Positions 44,385-53,684 are shown, numbered from the stretch's first letter. The stretch: 64,000 nt of DNA from Leptothoe sp034932105 (GCF_034932105.1 NZ_JAYGIG010000003.1:71676-135675); one strand, 5' to 3'. Made by a program: numbers and translations. The notes: a model not told the origin generated them from the sequence alone.

Positions 44385-45758
44385 GTGATCAAGCCCTCTG
44401 ATAGAGTCCTCATTGGTTGGATGGCTCTACTCGCGGCATTTGCATCCGCAAATTTAGAACAGGTTAGTGCCAATGAGTTGAACGCTACTAACCCTGACCC
44501 ATCTGCTGGTGTCGATGCCTTGGCTGCTGAACAACTGAGCGCTGCCCAAGGAGCTGATGATCGGGCTGCCGTTGCTGCCCAAGGTCAAAGCGTTGAGTTA
44601 GAGAATGACATCCAGCCGCCTGGGGTTAATCCCCAATCGAGTCCCGAAGCAGTCGAGGCCGGTGAACCATTGCCCGATGATAATAGTGCTGCTACATCAG
44701 ATAGGGCAGATAAATCATCGGCACCCTCTCAAGCGACCTCGACCTCCCCTCATATCTCATCTGGCGAGATGGCGGTTATGAGGAGCCATCCATCCGCTGC
44801 CCCAGAGATCGGCAATATACCAACAGAGGCATTGCCAACAGCCCGGGTGATTTTGCCTGGTAGCGCTGTGGTAGAACCTGTTCTGACAGATATGGTTCCT
44901 AACGCTCCAGCTGTTGAAACTATCTCCCTAGATACAGAGCCTGAAGTGTCTATGCCTGAGATTGTTGTTGAGAACACGGCTCAGTTGCCCCTGGAGCCAA
45001 CCTTGCGGAACCTGGATGCCCCTAGTCAAGAGGAGATTGATGACTTGCTACGGGAACTGGAGCAGCCTGGGGCGACAGCTTCTAGGCCCTACCAAAGTTC
45101 TCCAGCCATTACCATTTCTAATCCCTCTGGGTTTGGTGTGGACAACTTTACAGCGTTTGTCGGCCTTGGTTATCAAGAAAGAACTCGGTTTGGCAATGTA
45201 GATGATGGCGGTGCAGTGGTTGGCTTTGGTTTTGGTGATGCCCGTGAAAACGTAGGGGTTCAACTTTCCTACACGGCGGCTAGTTTTGGGGGGAGCCGAG
45301 AATTTGGTACGGGGGGCTTTAATGCCAAAATTCATCGCCGGGTGGCTGATGATTGGTCGGTGGCCCTTGGATGGGAAGGTTTTGCTACGACTGGTTTTGT
45401 GGATTTTGAAGATTCCATTTATGGTTCTGTTTCCCATATAGTTCGCACCCGGGAAAATATTGCTGAGCCGTTTAGCCGTGTTGCTTTGACGGCTGGAGTG
45501 GGTAATGGCCGTTTTCGGACGGAAGATGCGATTTTTGATGATCGGGATGATTTGGGGGTCTTTGGGAGCGTGGCCGTTCGGGTGGTGGAACCGGTGAGTG
45601 CCATTGTGGAATGGACTGGCCAGGATCTGGCGGCAGGGCTATCCATTACGCCGTTTAGGGATTTACCATTGGTGCTGTTGCCTGCGGTGAGAGACATTGC
45701 CGGTGCAGGGGATGGTCCTCGATTTGTGTTGGGGGCGGGTATTTCATTTCAACTTTAA
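44385..45758 (+). CDS. Exported protein with disordered N-terminal half and C-terminal beta-rich domain
   Basis: A 457-aa protein with a signal peptide (LIGWMALLAAFASANLEQVSA). Residues 30-240 are low complexity (Ala, Ser, Pro, Glu rich), probably disordered. Residues about 245-457 are beta-rich with Gly/aromatic alternation (VDNFTAFVGLGYQERTRFG, NVGVQLSYTAASFGGSREFG, DWSVALGWEGFATTGFVDF, RFVLGAGISFQL). The final aromatic-x-Leu end suggests a small outer-membrane barrel. It is first of three exported proteins on this strand (next gene 48 bases away). It lies 110 bases from the nested IS. The family is not recognised with certainty. Confidence 0.75.
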   Translation: MIKPSDRVLIGWMALLAAFASANLEQVSANELNATNPDPSAGVDALAAEQLSAAQGADDRAAVAAQGQSVELENDIQPPGVNPQSSPEAVEAGEPLPDDNSAATSDRADKSSAPSQATSTSPHISSGEMAVMRSHPSAAPEIGNIPTEALPTARVILPGSAVVEPVLTDMVPNAPAVETISLDTEPEVSMPEIVVENTAQLPLEPTLRNLDAPSQEEIDDLLRELEQPGATASRPYQSSPAITISNPSGFGVDNFTAFVGLGYQERTRFGNVDDGGAVVGFGFGDARENVGVQLSYTAASFGGSREFGTGGFNAKIHRRVADDWSVALGWEGFATTGFVDFEDSIYGSVSHIVRTRENIAEPFSRVALTAGVGNGRFRTEDAIFDDRDDLGVFGSVAVRVVEPVSAIVEWTGQDLAAGLSITPFRDLPLVLLPAVRDIAGAGDGPRFVLGAGISFQL

Positions 45759-45806
45759 GTTCGATTTTTCAATTTCAACTTTCAAAGGTAGGGGTGTGAC
45801 ATCAAG

Positions 45807-46349
45807 ATGCTATTGCTGAAGTTGTTAACATTAAAGAGTATGTCTGGGAATATTGTGGGGCGGATGTTTTTGGGAGGGATGGTTGCGATCGCAACCGCAA
45901 TGCTGCCATCCATTAGCCTGGCCCAAAATCAATCGGATGTGACCGGGCCTAACCTATCGGATGTGACCGGGCCTAACCTATCGGACGTGACCGGGCCCAA
46001 CCTATCGGACGTGACCGGGCCTAACCTATCGGACGTGACCGGGCCCAACCTATCAGATAATACGGGCCTCTTATCTGACTTTTTTCAAGACTTTTTCGAT
46101 GAATTTGGTGCAGAGTTGGGGGTGGATTCTAACGCTAGTTTGGCGGAGCAGTTGAGACAGGCCAGACAGGCCTGTTCCGAGCGGTCGGCGACTCGGCGGT
46201 TTGCCCGTGAGTCCGATGAGGCGGAGCCTGAGGCCCCAACGACCCCCGCTTGCTGTGCTGAGCTAAGTCGTCTGATTCAATTAGCTCAGGAATCCTTAGA
46301 GCAATATGACCAGACTAGCAGTCAGTCCGTTGATCGGCGCATCTGGTAA
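45807..46349 (+). CDS. Small exported protein with SDVTGPNL octapeptide repeats
   Basis: A 180-aa protein with a signal peptide. The ATG at 45807 gives a long n-region, and MSGNIVGRMFLGG at 45840 is an alternative start; the cleavage site is near SLAQ. After it come five tandem SDVTGPNL units and a degenerate one (SDNTGLL), then LSDFFQDFFDEFG, a Ser/Arg/Glu-rich helix (AEQLRQARQACSERSATRR) and a Cys pair in TPACCAELSRLIQLAQ. The octapeptide repeats are encoded by 24-bp tandem repeats. It is middle gene of a three-gene exported-protein set (55 bases to the next). The function is unknown. Confidence 0.75.
   Translation: MLLLKLLTLKSMSGNIVGRMFLGGMVAIATAMLPSISLAQNQSDVTGPNLSDVTGPNLSDVTGPNLSDVTGPNLSDVTGPNLSDNTGLLSDFFQDFFDEFGAELGVDSNASLAEQLRQARQACSERSATRRFARESDEAEPEAPTTPACCAELSRLIQLAQESLEQYDQTSSQSVDRRIW
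45933..46052. repeat. Five 24-bp coding tandem repeats
   Basis: Units at 45933, 45957, 45981, 46005 and 46029 differ only at wobble bases (gat/gac, cct/ccc). The length is a multiple of three, so copy number can change without a frameshift. Confidence 0.95.
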
Positions 46350-46404
46350 ACCCTAGTCTCCCCCCAGGCCAACTTTAACCGTTAACTCAATTACGAGAAA
46401 ACCC

Positions 46405-47103
46405 ATGAGTGGATATTTGCATGCTCTAGCCCATCGCCTCAGTCAGACAGCCCTAGGGCTGTCTGCTACAGCGGTTACTTTGGGGGGATTGTCAGGTTCC
46501 GTCCAGGCCCAAGAACTATTGGATAATCAAGGTATCCGCTTAGCTGTGGACACGGTGGTGGAGTTTGAGTTTTTAGAATCTAACGGCAGCTATCGATCTG
46601 TTTTTGGCATTCTCAACTTGGAAACAGGAGAGAAGTTTCCCCTGTACGGGGAAGTTAAAGAGTCTGATCAGCCGCAACCGGTCAACCGGCCTTCAACTTA
46701 CCAAGATGACTCGGGTTCTCAGAACCGGGATGATTTTTATGGTTCCCCTGGCATTACGGTGCCTCAACCACGGGTAGAGTTTCGGTTTGTGGCGAATACT
46801 GACTATAGCTTTTATTTAGAATCTTCCTTCAGTGAGCAACCTGCAGGCACCCTCTATTCAACTAGTAACCTTAATATGGGCAGCCGTGATTATGCTCGGT
46901 TTGACGGTCAATTGGAAGATGTGATCCAGGGTGGTTTACTACTGCGCTGGGAAGATACGGGGTCCCTGTTGGTGGGGGACATTAACACTGACTATGACTA
47001 CGATGATTTTATTATTCGCATTGGTGGATCTTTGCGCTGGGATGGCATCTGCGAGTCAGAGGATGCTCTAAAAGCTGGACAAAAAGACCTGTGCCAAAAT
47101 TAA
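46405..47103 (+). CDS. Exported protein, DUF4114-like beta domain
   Basis: A 232-aa protein with a signal peptide (ALGLSATAVTLGGLSGSVQAQ). The mature part has VVEFEFLESNGSYRSVFGIL, LNLETGEKFPLYGEV, RVEFRFVANTDYSFYLES and, near the end, GDINTDYDYDDFIIRIGG. The last block looks like an Asp-rich, possibly Ca-binding, DUF4114-type strand pair. It is last of the three exported proteins at 44.4-47.1 kb. It is 69 bases upstream of dinB, which has its own weak start. Confidence 0.72.
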   Translation: MSGYLHALAHRLSQTALGLSATAVTLGGLSGSVQAQELLDNQGIRLAVDTVVEFEFLESNGSYRSVFGILNLETGEKFPLYGEVKESDQPQPVNRPSTYQDDSGSQNRDDFYGSPGITVPQPRVEFRFVANTDYSFYLESSFSEQPAGTLYSTSNLNMGSRDYARFDGQLEDVIQGGLLLRWEDTGSLLVGDINTDYDYDDFIIRIGGSLRWDGICESEDALKAGQKDLCQN

Positions 47104-47172
47104 ATGTATTCCTGAGCTAAGGGCAATGTTCTGGATTATCAGTAGGCTAAGAGGGTAATACCCTAAAGGGCT

Positions 47173-48231
47173 GTGGACCATCGCAAAATCCTTCACGTTG
47201 ATATGGATGCTTTTTTTGCCTCCATTGAACAACGTGACCATGTGGAGTATCGACATAAGCCGTTGGTGGTGGGAGGCCGTCCGGAACAGCGGGGGGCGGT
47301 GGCCGCTGCTAGCTATGAGGCGAGGCGCTATGGCATCCATTCGGCAATGCCGTCACGGGTGGCGGTGCAGCGATGCCCCCAGGTGATTTTTGCTCGGCCT
47401 CGGTTTGATGTGTATCGGGCGGTGTCGGAGCAGATTCGGGCTATTTTTCGGGACTATACGACGCTAGTGGAGCCCCTATCGTTGGATGAGGCCTATTTGG
47501 ATGTGACGGGGTGTGAATCTGCGATCGCAACTGCCAAAACCATCCAGCAGCGCATTTTCGACACCACCCAACTCACCGCATCTGCCGGGGTCTCCATCAA
47601 TAAGTTTCTGGCCAAAATGGCCTCTGATGTGAATAAGCCCAACGGTTTATTCGTCATCCTGCCAGAAGACGCCATGGCCTTTATCGCCACTCTACCCATC
47701 GAAAAATTCCATGGCATTGGTCCGGCCACAGCCCGCAAAATGAAGCAGCTGGGCATTGCCTCGGGAGCCGATTTGCAGCGTTGGAGTGAAGCTGACTTGG
47801 TGGCCCATTTTGGCAAAGTGGGGCGGCACTATTTTAGAGTGGCTAATGCCCAGGATAACCGCCAGGTCAATCCCAACCGCATTAGTAAATCCATTGGGGC
47901 AGAACGGAGTTTTGCCGAAGACCTCTGTACCCTGGAGGCCATGGTCGAAGCGTTGACCGTCATCGTTGATGATGTGGAGGCCAGGCTACTCAAGGCTAAA
48001 AAAATGGGCTATACCCTCACCCTTAAAATCAAGTACGCCGACTATCGCCAAATTACCCGCAGCCGTACGGTGGCAGCTCCTATGCAGCAGGCAGCGGAGA
48101 TAGGAGCCTTGGCCCAGGCCCTGTTGGAGCATCATCTGGAACCCCAGCCTCGGGTCAGGTTATTGGGGGTTGCGATCGCTAACCTAGTCTCGGACCAAAC
48201 CCTAGGCTATCAACAACTGTCTTTAATTTAG
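47173..48231 (+). CDS. dinB: DNA polymerase IV (Y-family)
   Basis: A 352-aa translesion polymerase. Catalytic acidic residues are in ILHVDMDAFFASIEQRD and in LVEPLSLDEAYLDVT, with YEARRYGIHSAMPSRVA for nucleotide binding. The thumb and little-finger parts follow (SINKFLAKMASDVNKPNGL, IEKFHGIGPATARKMKQLGI, SIGAERSFAEDL). The start is GTG at 47173, giving VDHRKILHVDMD; no better ATG is in frame. The C-terminus QLSLI could be the beta-clamp motif (QLSL). No LexA-type box is obvious. Confidence 0.95.
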   Translation: MDHRKILHVDMDAFFASIEQRDHVEYRHKPLVVGGRPEQRGAVAAASYEARRYGIHSAMPSRVAVQRCPQVIFARPRFDVYRAVSEQIRAIFRDYTTLVEPLSLDEAYLDVTGCESAIATAKTIQQRIFDTTQLTASAGVSINKFLAKMASDVNKPNGLFVILPEDAMAFIATLPIEKFHGIGPATARKMKQLGIASGADLQRWSEADLVAHFGKVGRHYFRVANAQDNRQVNPNRISKSIGAERSFAEDLCTLEAMVEALTVIVDDVEARLLKAKKMGYTLTLKIKYADYRQITRSRTVAAPMQQAAEIGALAQALLEHHLEPQPRVRLLGVAIANLVSDQTLGYQQLSLI

Positions 48232-48496
48232 GATACAGTATGGCTTCGCGTACATCACTGAATGCATTCAGCAGCTGACTTATCAGATTATCGGAGTCAT
48301 TGCTTCTCGCTCTATTGCACTCTCATCGCATCAATGTATGTTGAGAAAATGAGTGATCGCTGCAGCTTTTTCAGTATCACTTATCTCTAAACGCATTGAG
48401 AACGGACGCACCCGTTTCTTTCTGATTTGCCTGCAGTCTTGTGACAAGATCTGAAAAAGAGGTAATACCGATACTCACAGGTGACAGGAGCTTGTA

Positions 48497-48880
48497 TTAA
48501 ACCGTTTCTATATAAGCTCGCCAACCTCCGTATGCCGTAATTTCTTTCTTTCCTTCCACCGTCAGAGGTTCTCCAATCACGCCTAGAACTTCTTCGCCAT
48601 CGTGGAGCATGACTTTACCAATGGCTAGACCAGGGGGTTCTTGGGAAAGGATAATGCCAAGACCGGCTAGGGGTACTTGCCATACTTCGACGGCGATGGC
48701 GACGCCACCTGTATTGACTTTGACCATGGCGGGGTAGTTGTCGTCTATGGTCCACAACCGGTAGGCTGGTTCGGTTTGGGCGTCGCGTTCGAAGGTGGCG
48801 TTGACGTTCAGGAGATTTGGATTGAGGGCGAGTCCTCGCATGAGGGTACCATTGACGGCGAGTTTAATGGTTTTGGTCAT
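48497..48880 (-). CDS. Allophanate hydrolase C-terminal-like (AtzF_C-like) protein
   Basis: A 127-aa soluble protein. KLAVNGTLMRGLALNPNLL and PAMVKVNTGGVAIAVEVWQV resemble the small C-terminal domain of allophanate hydrolase, also found alone as a gamma-glutamylcyclotransferase-like fold. GKVMLHDGEEVLGVIGEP is a further conserved-looking block. It is the last gene of the BMP transporter operon, 56 bases after a permease gene, which hints at purine/urea-derived nitrogen handling. The exact reaction is unknown. Confidence 0.72.
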   Translation of the reverse strand: MTKTIKLAVNGTLMRGLALNPNLLNVNATFERDAQTEPAYRLWTIDDNYPAMVKVNTGGVAIAVEVWQVPLAGLGIILSQEPPGLAIGKVMLHDGEEVLGVIGEPLTVEGKKEITAYGGWRAYIETV

Positions 48881-48936
48881 GGGTTTTCTGGGGAGAAAAT
48901 TTATTTAGGGCTTAAATGCCTGATGGGTTTCTCCCA

Positions 48937-49884
48937 TTAATCCTCTTTTCCCAACGCCCCTGGTAACCCCGTTAATGTGCGCTGAGGTGAGCAGGTTACC
49001 ACCATGATCAACAATGTCAGAATATAGGGAGCTGCGTTGAACAAATAGTAGTAGGAGTCAAACCCTACTGATTGGAAAGCGGGACCGATGGCTTGGGCTC
49101 CGCCGAATAGCATGGATGCCCAGAGGCATTGAATCGGGTTCCATTTGGCGAATATTACCAGGGCGACGGCCATCAGGCCTTGTCCGCTGGAGATCCGTTC
49201 GGTCCAGACGCCTGGGTAGTAGAGGGACAGACAGGCTCCACCAATACCGGCGAGGAAGCTCCCGGCAACAATGCTGAGCATGCGTACTTTGAAAGGGGAA
49301 ATGCCCATGGCGCGGGCAGCTTGGGGACTGTCGCCGACGGCGCGGACGTATAGGCCCCAGCGGGTATAGCGAAAGAACCAGTGGAGTAGGGGCGCGATCG
49401 CAACTCCCAATAAAAACAACGGACTAATTTTCAAAGCAGACTGAATCTGCGGTGCGGCACTCCAATTGCCCCAGTCGAGGGTAAACAGCTGCGGGGCCTG
49501 GGGTTGAATAAAGGGTTTGCCCAGGAAAAAAGCCAGCCCACTGCCAAAGATAATCATGGCAATGCCGGTGGCCACGTCATTCACCCGAGGCTGCTGCGAC
49601 AGCCAACCGTGGATTGCCCCTAGGGCCATGCCCGAGAGTCCGGCGGCCAGCACCCCCAACCACGGAGCCCAGAAAGGGCCAACGAGATCCTGGGATAGAT
49701 AGGAAACGCCGTAGGCGCTCATGGCCCCCATCAGCAGGGTACCTTCTAGGCCTAGGTTAATTTTGCCACTTTTTTCGGTCAAGCATTCCCCCAGGCTGAC
49801 AAACAAAAATGGCGCACTGCCGCGCAATGTACCGGCAATAATGCCCAGGGGGATGCCCCAGAGACCCAGTGATTCTGTTGCCAT
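48937..49884 (-). CDS. ABC transporter permease, nucleoside/BMP type
   Basis: A 315-aa protein with about nine membrane segments, such as LGIIAGTLRGSAPFLFVSL, FWAPWLGVLAAGLSGMALGA, DVATGIAMIIFGSGLAFFLG and GQGLMAVALVIFAKWNP. The block GEKSGKINLGLEGTLLMGA (here ECLTEKSGKINLGLEG) is the family mark of the BmpB/NupQ permease type. It starts two bases after the other permease gene and forms a heterodimeric channel with it. The substrate is probably a nucleoside or purine. Confidence 0.9.
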   Translation of the reverse strand: MATESLGLWGIPLGIIAGTLRGSAPFLFVSLGECLTEKSGKINLGLEGTLLMGAMSAYGVSYLSQDLVGPFWAPWLGVLAAGLSGMALGAIHGWLSQQPRVNDVATGIAMIIFGSGLAFFLGKPFIQPQAPQLFTLDWGNWSAAPQIQSALKISPLFLLGVAIAPLLHWFFRYTRWGLYVRAVGDSPQAARAMGISPFKVRMLSIVAGSFLAGIGGACLSLYYPGVWTERISSGQGLMAVALVIFAKWNPIQCLWASMLFGGAQAIGPAFQSVGFDSYYYLFNAAPYILTLLIMVVTCSPQRTLTGLPGALGKED

Positions 49885-49886
49885 AG

Positions 49887-50975
49887 TTAAACTCCCTTTG
49901 CTGTTTCCCTAAACCAGGGCAATTTGCCGTAGAGTGAATCGCTGAATAATACACACAAAAATACAATCCCTTGAAATACCAGCACCGTAGCATCGGGTAA
50001 CTCGTGGGAGCGCTGGAGAACACCGCCGCTGGCGAGAATCCCCCCTAACAAAATAGCGACCAAAACTGTGGCCAGGGGATTATGGCGAGACACAAAGGCG
50101 ACCAAAATTCCGGCATAGCCGTAGTTGGACACCAGGGATTCGTTAATTCGTTTTTGCACAGCGGCCACCTCCACCATGCCTGCCAAACCAGCGGCGGACC
50201 CGCCTAAAAAGCAAACGGCCATGGTGAGCTTGCCCACGGGTAATCCGGCGACGCGGGCGGCGCGCACATTACCGCCAGCGGTACGGGCGGCAAAGCCAAA
50301 GGTGGTGCGCTGGATTAGGTAGTAGGCGATTACGCAGACGATCAGGCCGTAGAACAGGCCAAAGTGAATGCGGGTGCCGGGGATGGTGCCGAGCCAGATG
50401 CTGGGATCGAGTTCTGCGGAGGAGGGTTTGGTGACGAACGTACTATCCCGCAGAGGACCTTCCACCAGGTGGTTCATGAATGCGATCGCAATATAGTTCA
50501 ACAACAAACTACTGATCGTCTCATTCACCCCCCGATAGTGGCGCAACGTCCCCGCCAGCATAATCCACAACCCACCGGTCACCATACCGGCAATGGCCAT
50601 TGCCGCCTGAGCCATCAGGGGCGGCAGGGTTGTGCCCACTCCCAAACCCACGATCACAGCGGCCAGCCCCCCCATGACCAGCGCCCCCTCATTGCCGATA
50701 ATCACCAGCCCCAATCTGGCAGGCAATGCCGTACATAGGGCCGTCAACATCAGGGGGGCAGCCCGAATCAATGTATTCTGCCAGGCACTCCAGCGGCCAA
50801 ATGCAGCCTTATAAATGGAGCCGTAAACGGCAAAGGGGTTGGCACCGGCCAAGGCGCAAAAACATCCAAAAATAACCAGAGCGACCACCAAAGCCGCCAC
50901 GGGCAAAACAATGGCTTCTAGGGATCGGCGCCATCGGGTGGGGTCAGATACCCGTTGAGAGAGACTCACTGTCAT
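49887..50975 (-). CDS. ABC transporter permease, nucleoside/BMP type
   Basis: A 362-aa protein with about ten membrane segments (ALVVALVIFGCFCALAGANP, RAAPLMLTALCTALPARLGL, VMGGLAAVIVGLGVGTTLP). NEGALVMGG and RGVNETISSLLLNYIA are typical of the NupP-like permease that pairs with a BMP binding protein. Its start overlaps the stop of the binding-protein gene by 4 bases (ATGA), so translation is coupled. Confidence 0.9.
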   Translation of the reverse strand: MTVSLSQRVSDPTRWRRSLEAIVLPVAALVVALVIFGCFCALAGANPFAVYGSIYKAAFGRWSAWQNTLIRAAPLMLTALCTALPARLGLVIIGNEGALVMGGLAAVIVGLGVGTTLPPLMAQAAMAIAGMVTGGLWIMLAGTLRHYRGVNETISSLLLNYIAIAFMNHLVEGPLRDSTFVTKPSSAELDPSIWLGTIPGTRIHFGLFYGLIVCVIAYYLIQRTTFGFAARTAGGNVRAARVAGLPVGKLTMAVCFLGGSAAGLAGMVEVAAVQKRINESLVSNYGYAGILVAFVSRHNPLATVLVAILLGGILASGGVLQRSHELPDATVLVFQGIVFLCVLFSDSLYGKLPWFRETAKGV

Positions 50976-52180
50976 CCGTCGATGCTGCCTTTAACACCTT
51001 CGATCAGCCAGTTCATTTTCTCTAACTCAATATTTTGCTGCTCATACTTTTCGCCAGCAGGCAAAATGGCTTTGCCAGTGTTGTCCTTGAGTTCTCCCTC
51101 ATAGATCACCAGCTCACCCTTGATAATCTTTTCCTTAGCTGCATCGGCATCGGCCTTAGCCTCATCACTCACCGCCGGACCATAGGCCGAAAGTTTACAG
51201 AATTTATCCGCTAGACCACCGCGCAAAATGTTGTCAATGTCATCCGTAACTAGGCTTTTACCCGCAACAAACTGTTCCCCCAGGAAGGTGTAAATACTCA
51301 CCCAGTCCCACTCTGCCCCAGTGAGGTAGCCCTTAGGAGCCAGGGGACTTTGGTCAGCATGGTAGCCAATGCTATAGATGCCGCGCTTCTCAGCGGTCTC
51401 CATGACTACTTTAGGACTGTCCACATGGCAGGTGACCACGTCAATGCTCTGGTCCGCCATACTGTTGGTGGCCTCTGCTTCTTTCACCGGCAACGCCCAG
51501 TCCCCAGTGAAAATCACCTGGGTGGTGGCGGCTGGGTTGACCGACTTGGCTCCCAGGGTAAAGCTGTTGATGTTGCGTAGTACCTGGGGGATGGGCTTGG
51601 CGGCGACAAACCCGAGGTTCCCAGTTTTAGACGCATGACCGGCCACCACGCCAGCCACATATTGGGCTTCGTCAATGTAGCCAAAGTAGCTGCCCACATT
51701 TTTGGGATGCACTCCCTCCTGGTACATACCGCCCGCATGGAAAAATTGCACATCGGGAAACTCAGCGGCTAATTCCAAAATGTAGGGATCAAAATAGCCG
51801 AAGGAAGTGGGAAATAAAACCTTAGCCCCATCGATCTCGATCATGCTGCGCATGGTTTCCAGCACCGCCGCGGTTTCTGGCACACTGGCTTCTTCAAGAA
51901 TTTTGATGCCGGGCACACCGGCCATGGCAGCGGCCCCTTCGGCATGGGCCTGGTTATAGCCAAAGTCGTCCTTGGGACCCACATAGATAAAGCCCACTAC
52001 TACTTCTTCAGCCGCTGTATCGGCTGGTGCATCGGCTGCCGGCGCATCCCCAGCAGCATCAGATGAGGTGGGGGCCGGGGTGCAAGCATTGAGCTTAGTG
52101 GCTGCACCAAAAGCTGTGGTCGCTAGCAGTCCACGGATAATTTGGCGGCGGGAAAAACGAAAGGACCTGCGAGAGGGCAT
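50972..52180 (-). CDS. BMP-family substrate-binding lipoprotein of a nucleoside ABC transporter
   Basis: A 402-aa protein. The signal has a Tat-like twin Arg (FSRRQIIRGLLATTAFG) and a lipobox-like end (KLNACTP), so it is an outer-face lipoprotein. The mature part opens with an Ala/Asp-rich linker, then VVVGFIYVGPKDDFGYNQAH, the BMP block GYNQAHAEGA, and VLFPTSFGYFDPYILELA, FGYIDEAQYVAGVVAGHASK and VDVVTCHVDSPKVV. It binds nucleosides or purines outside the membrane. It is first in an operon with two permeases and an AtzF_C-like protein. The ATPase is not in this operon. Confidence 0.93.
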   Translation of the reverse strand: MPSRRSFRFSRRQIIRGLLATTAFGAATKLNACTPAPTSSDAAGDAPAADAPADTAAEEVVVGFIYVGPKDDFGYNQAHAEGAAAMAGVPGIKILEEASVPETAAVLETMRSMIEIDGAKVLFPTSFGYFDPYILELAAEFPDVQFFHAGGMYQEGVHPKNVGSYFGYIDEAQYVAGVVAGHASKTGNLGFVAAKPIPQVLRNINSFTLGAKSVNPAATTQVIFTGDWALPVKEAEATNSMADQSIDVVTCHVDSPKVVMETAEKRGIYSIGYHADQSPLAPKGYLTGAEWDWVSIYTFLGEQFVAGKSLVTDDIDNILRGGLADKFCKLSAYGPAVSDEAKADADAAKEKIIKGELVIYEGELKDNTGKAILPAGEKYEQQNIELEKMNWLIEGVKGSIDG

Positions 52181-52289
52181 GGAGGTTCTCCTAGCGTAAG
52201 AGTGTGTACCACAATAGAATCATGGGTACCCTCCAGCATTGGGAAAAGTCTGTTTTTTTTTTGTATCTAACACTGCATTTTAGGTAAAT

Positions 52290-53684
52290 TCAATCCACGT
52301 TTCCCGATTGATTGTAGGTTTGCTGACGGGGAATATAGAAACTGGCGACAATGGCCATGCACAGCCACCAGAGGGTGCTGACCTGGGGCCGATACCAGAC
52401 GGTGTCCACCAAGCCGTGGACCAGCATGCCGGAGCAGGTTGCGATCGCACCAATCAACCAATACCCCTGAACATCCATATTCATCCGTAGCCGCCGCAGC
52501 TGTTGCAACCCTTGGTAAAACAGGGTGCCCAACATCCACAAAAATGCCGTAAAGCCAATGAAGCCTGCTTCGACCAGGGTTTCTAGAAAAATTGAATAGG
52601 CACTCAAGGCGGTGTAGCGGGGCCGCTGGTAAAGCGGATAAATTTTATTAAAGGCCTCATTGCCGGGACCAATGCCAATCACAGGACGGGCCCGAATCAT
52701 ATCCATCGCCCCTTCCCAGACATTAATGCGGAAATTGTTACTACTGTCCTCACGCCCCGCAAACATGGTCATCACCCGTTCCCTCACCGGCCCTACAAAC
52801 AGCACGGCAAACAGCACCAGACCCGCCATGGTGCCTAAAAGGGCGGGCAAGGCCCAACGCTTCCAAAAAGGCGGGAACAGCTCACTCCACCAGAACATCA
52901 GCAACACGGCCAGCACAAAAAATAGGCCCAACAGCCCCATCCAGCCACCCCGGCTATAGCTCAGCACCAAACAAGCCGTATTTAAGAAAAACGCAATCAC
53001 CGCCAAGGCCTTCGGCAGCCAGCGGGGCCAGACAAAAATGGCACAGGCACTGAGGGCCACCGCAGGCATCAAATAGGCCGCCAGTAGGTTGGGGTTCAAC
53101 AAATAGCTATAGACCCGGGTGGCCCCCGATAAATTCGACGTGGGATCGACCCAGGTGGCTAAGGCCTCCGCCCCAAAAAAGTACTGACGCATGCCATATA
53201 CGGCCACTGGTAATGTAGCCAGCACATACACCGACACCAGCCCCGTCCGCAGCTTGGGCTGTCGCATAATCCGGGCCAGCAACATAAACAGCATCAGATT
53301 CAAGGTCAGCTTCACCAACCCCGCTATGGCAGCAGCCTTCACGGGGGAAAGGGCCGTTGCCAGCACCATCGCCCCCCAGTACAGGGTCACCCCCAGGTGT
53401 ATCGGCGTGAGCCAGCCGTTAGCTTCATCCGTCAGGGTGAGCAAAAACCACAGGGCCGCACAGGCCATTAGCAAAATGCCGAGCAGGGTGGTGTTGGCAT
53501 AGGGAGACACCACCAGCAACACGGCAATAATGCCAGCGGCTATCAGGTCACCGTAGGGCAATAGGCTGCTTCCCTGCCGCCACTGGCGAAACGGTGATAA
53601 CAGCCGATGGAGAAGGCTGACCTGTCGCCACTGATGTAACGAAAACTGGCCAAAGGTAAGGGTACGCAGCACTGAGTCAATCAT
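52290..53684 (-). CDS. ictB: IctB-type O-antigen-ligase-family membrane protein
   Basis: A 464-aa protein with about ten to twelve membrane segments. It closely matches the cyanobacterial IctB sequence that I recall: the start TLTFGQFSLHQWRQVSLLHRL, the middle TRVYSYLLNPNLLAAYLMP and VLSYSRGGWMGLL, and AGREDSSNNFRINVW, IGIGPGNEAFNKIYPLYQ and VSTLWWLCMAIVASF. IctB was first described in inorganic-carbon accumulation; it belongs to the Wzy_C/O-antigen ligase superfamily, so a polysaccharide role is also possible. It is a single-gene unit upstream of the BMP operon (109 bases). Confidence 0.92.
   Translation of the reverse strand: MIDSVLRTLTFGQFSLHQWRQVSLLHRLLSPFRQWRQGSSLLPYGDLIAAGIIAVLLVVSPYANTTLLGILLMACAALWFLLTLTDEANGWLTPIHLGVTLYWGAMVLATALSPVKAAAIAGLVKLTLNLMLFMLLARIMRQPKLRTGLVSVYVLATLPVAVYGMRQYFFGAEALATWVDPTSNLSGATRVYSYLLNPNLLAAYLMPAVALSACAIFVWPRWLPKALAVIAFFLNTACLVLSYSRGGWMGLLGLFFVLAVLLMFWWSELFPPFWKRWALPALLGTMAGLVLFAVLFVGPVRERVMTMFAGREDSSNNFRINVWEGAMDMIRARPVIGIGPGNEAFNKIYPLYQRPRYTALSAYSIFLETLVEAGFIGFTAFLWMLGTLFYQGLQQLRRLRMNMDVQGYWLIGAIATCSGMLVHGLVDTVWYRPQVSTLWWLCMAIVASFYIPRQQTYNQSGNVD

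Noticed and set aside
45933..46052. 24-bp repeats as a possible CRISPR or iteron array
   Set aside because: The units are directly adjacent with no spacers and encode an in-frame octapeptide.
48232..48496. A short minus-strand frame reading MRLEISDTEKAAAITHF
   Set aside because: Only about 22 codons after its ATG, no ribosome-binding site and no similarity that I recognise.
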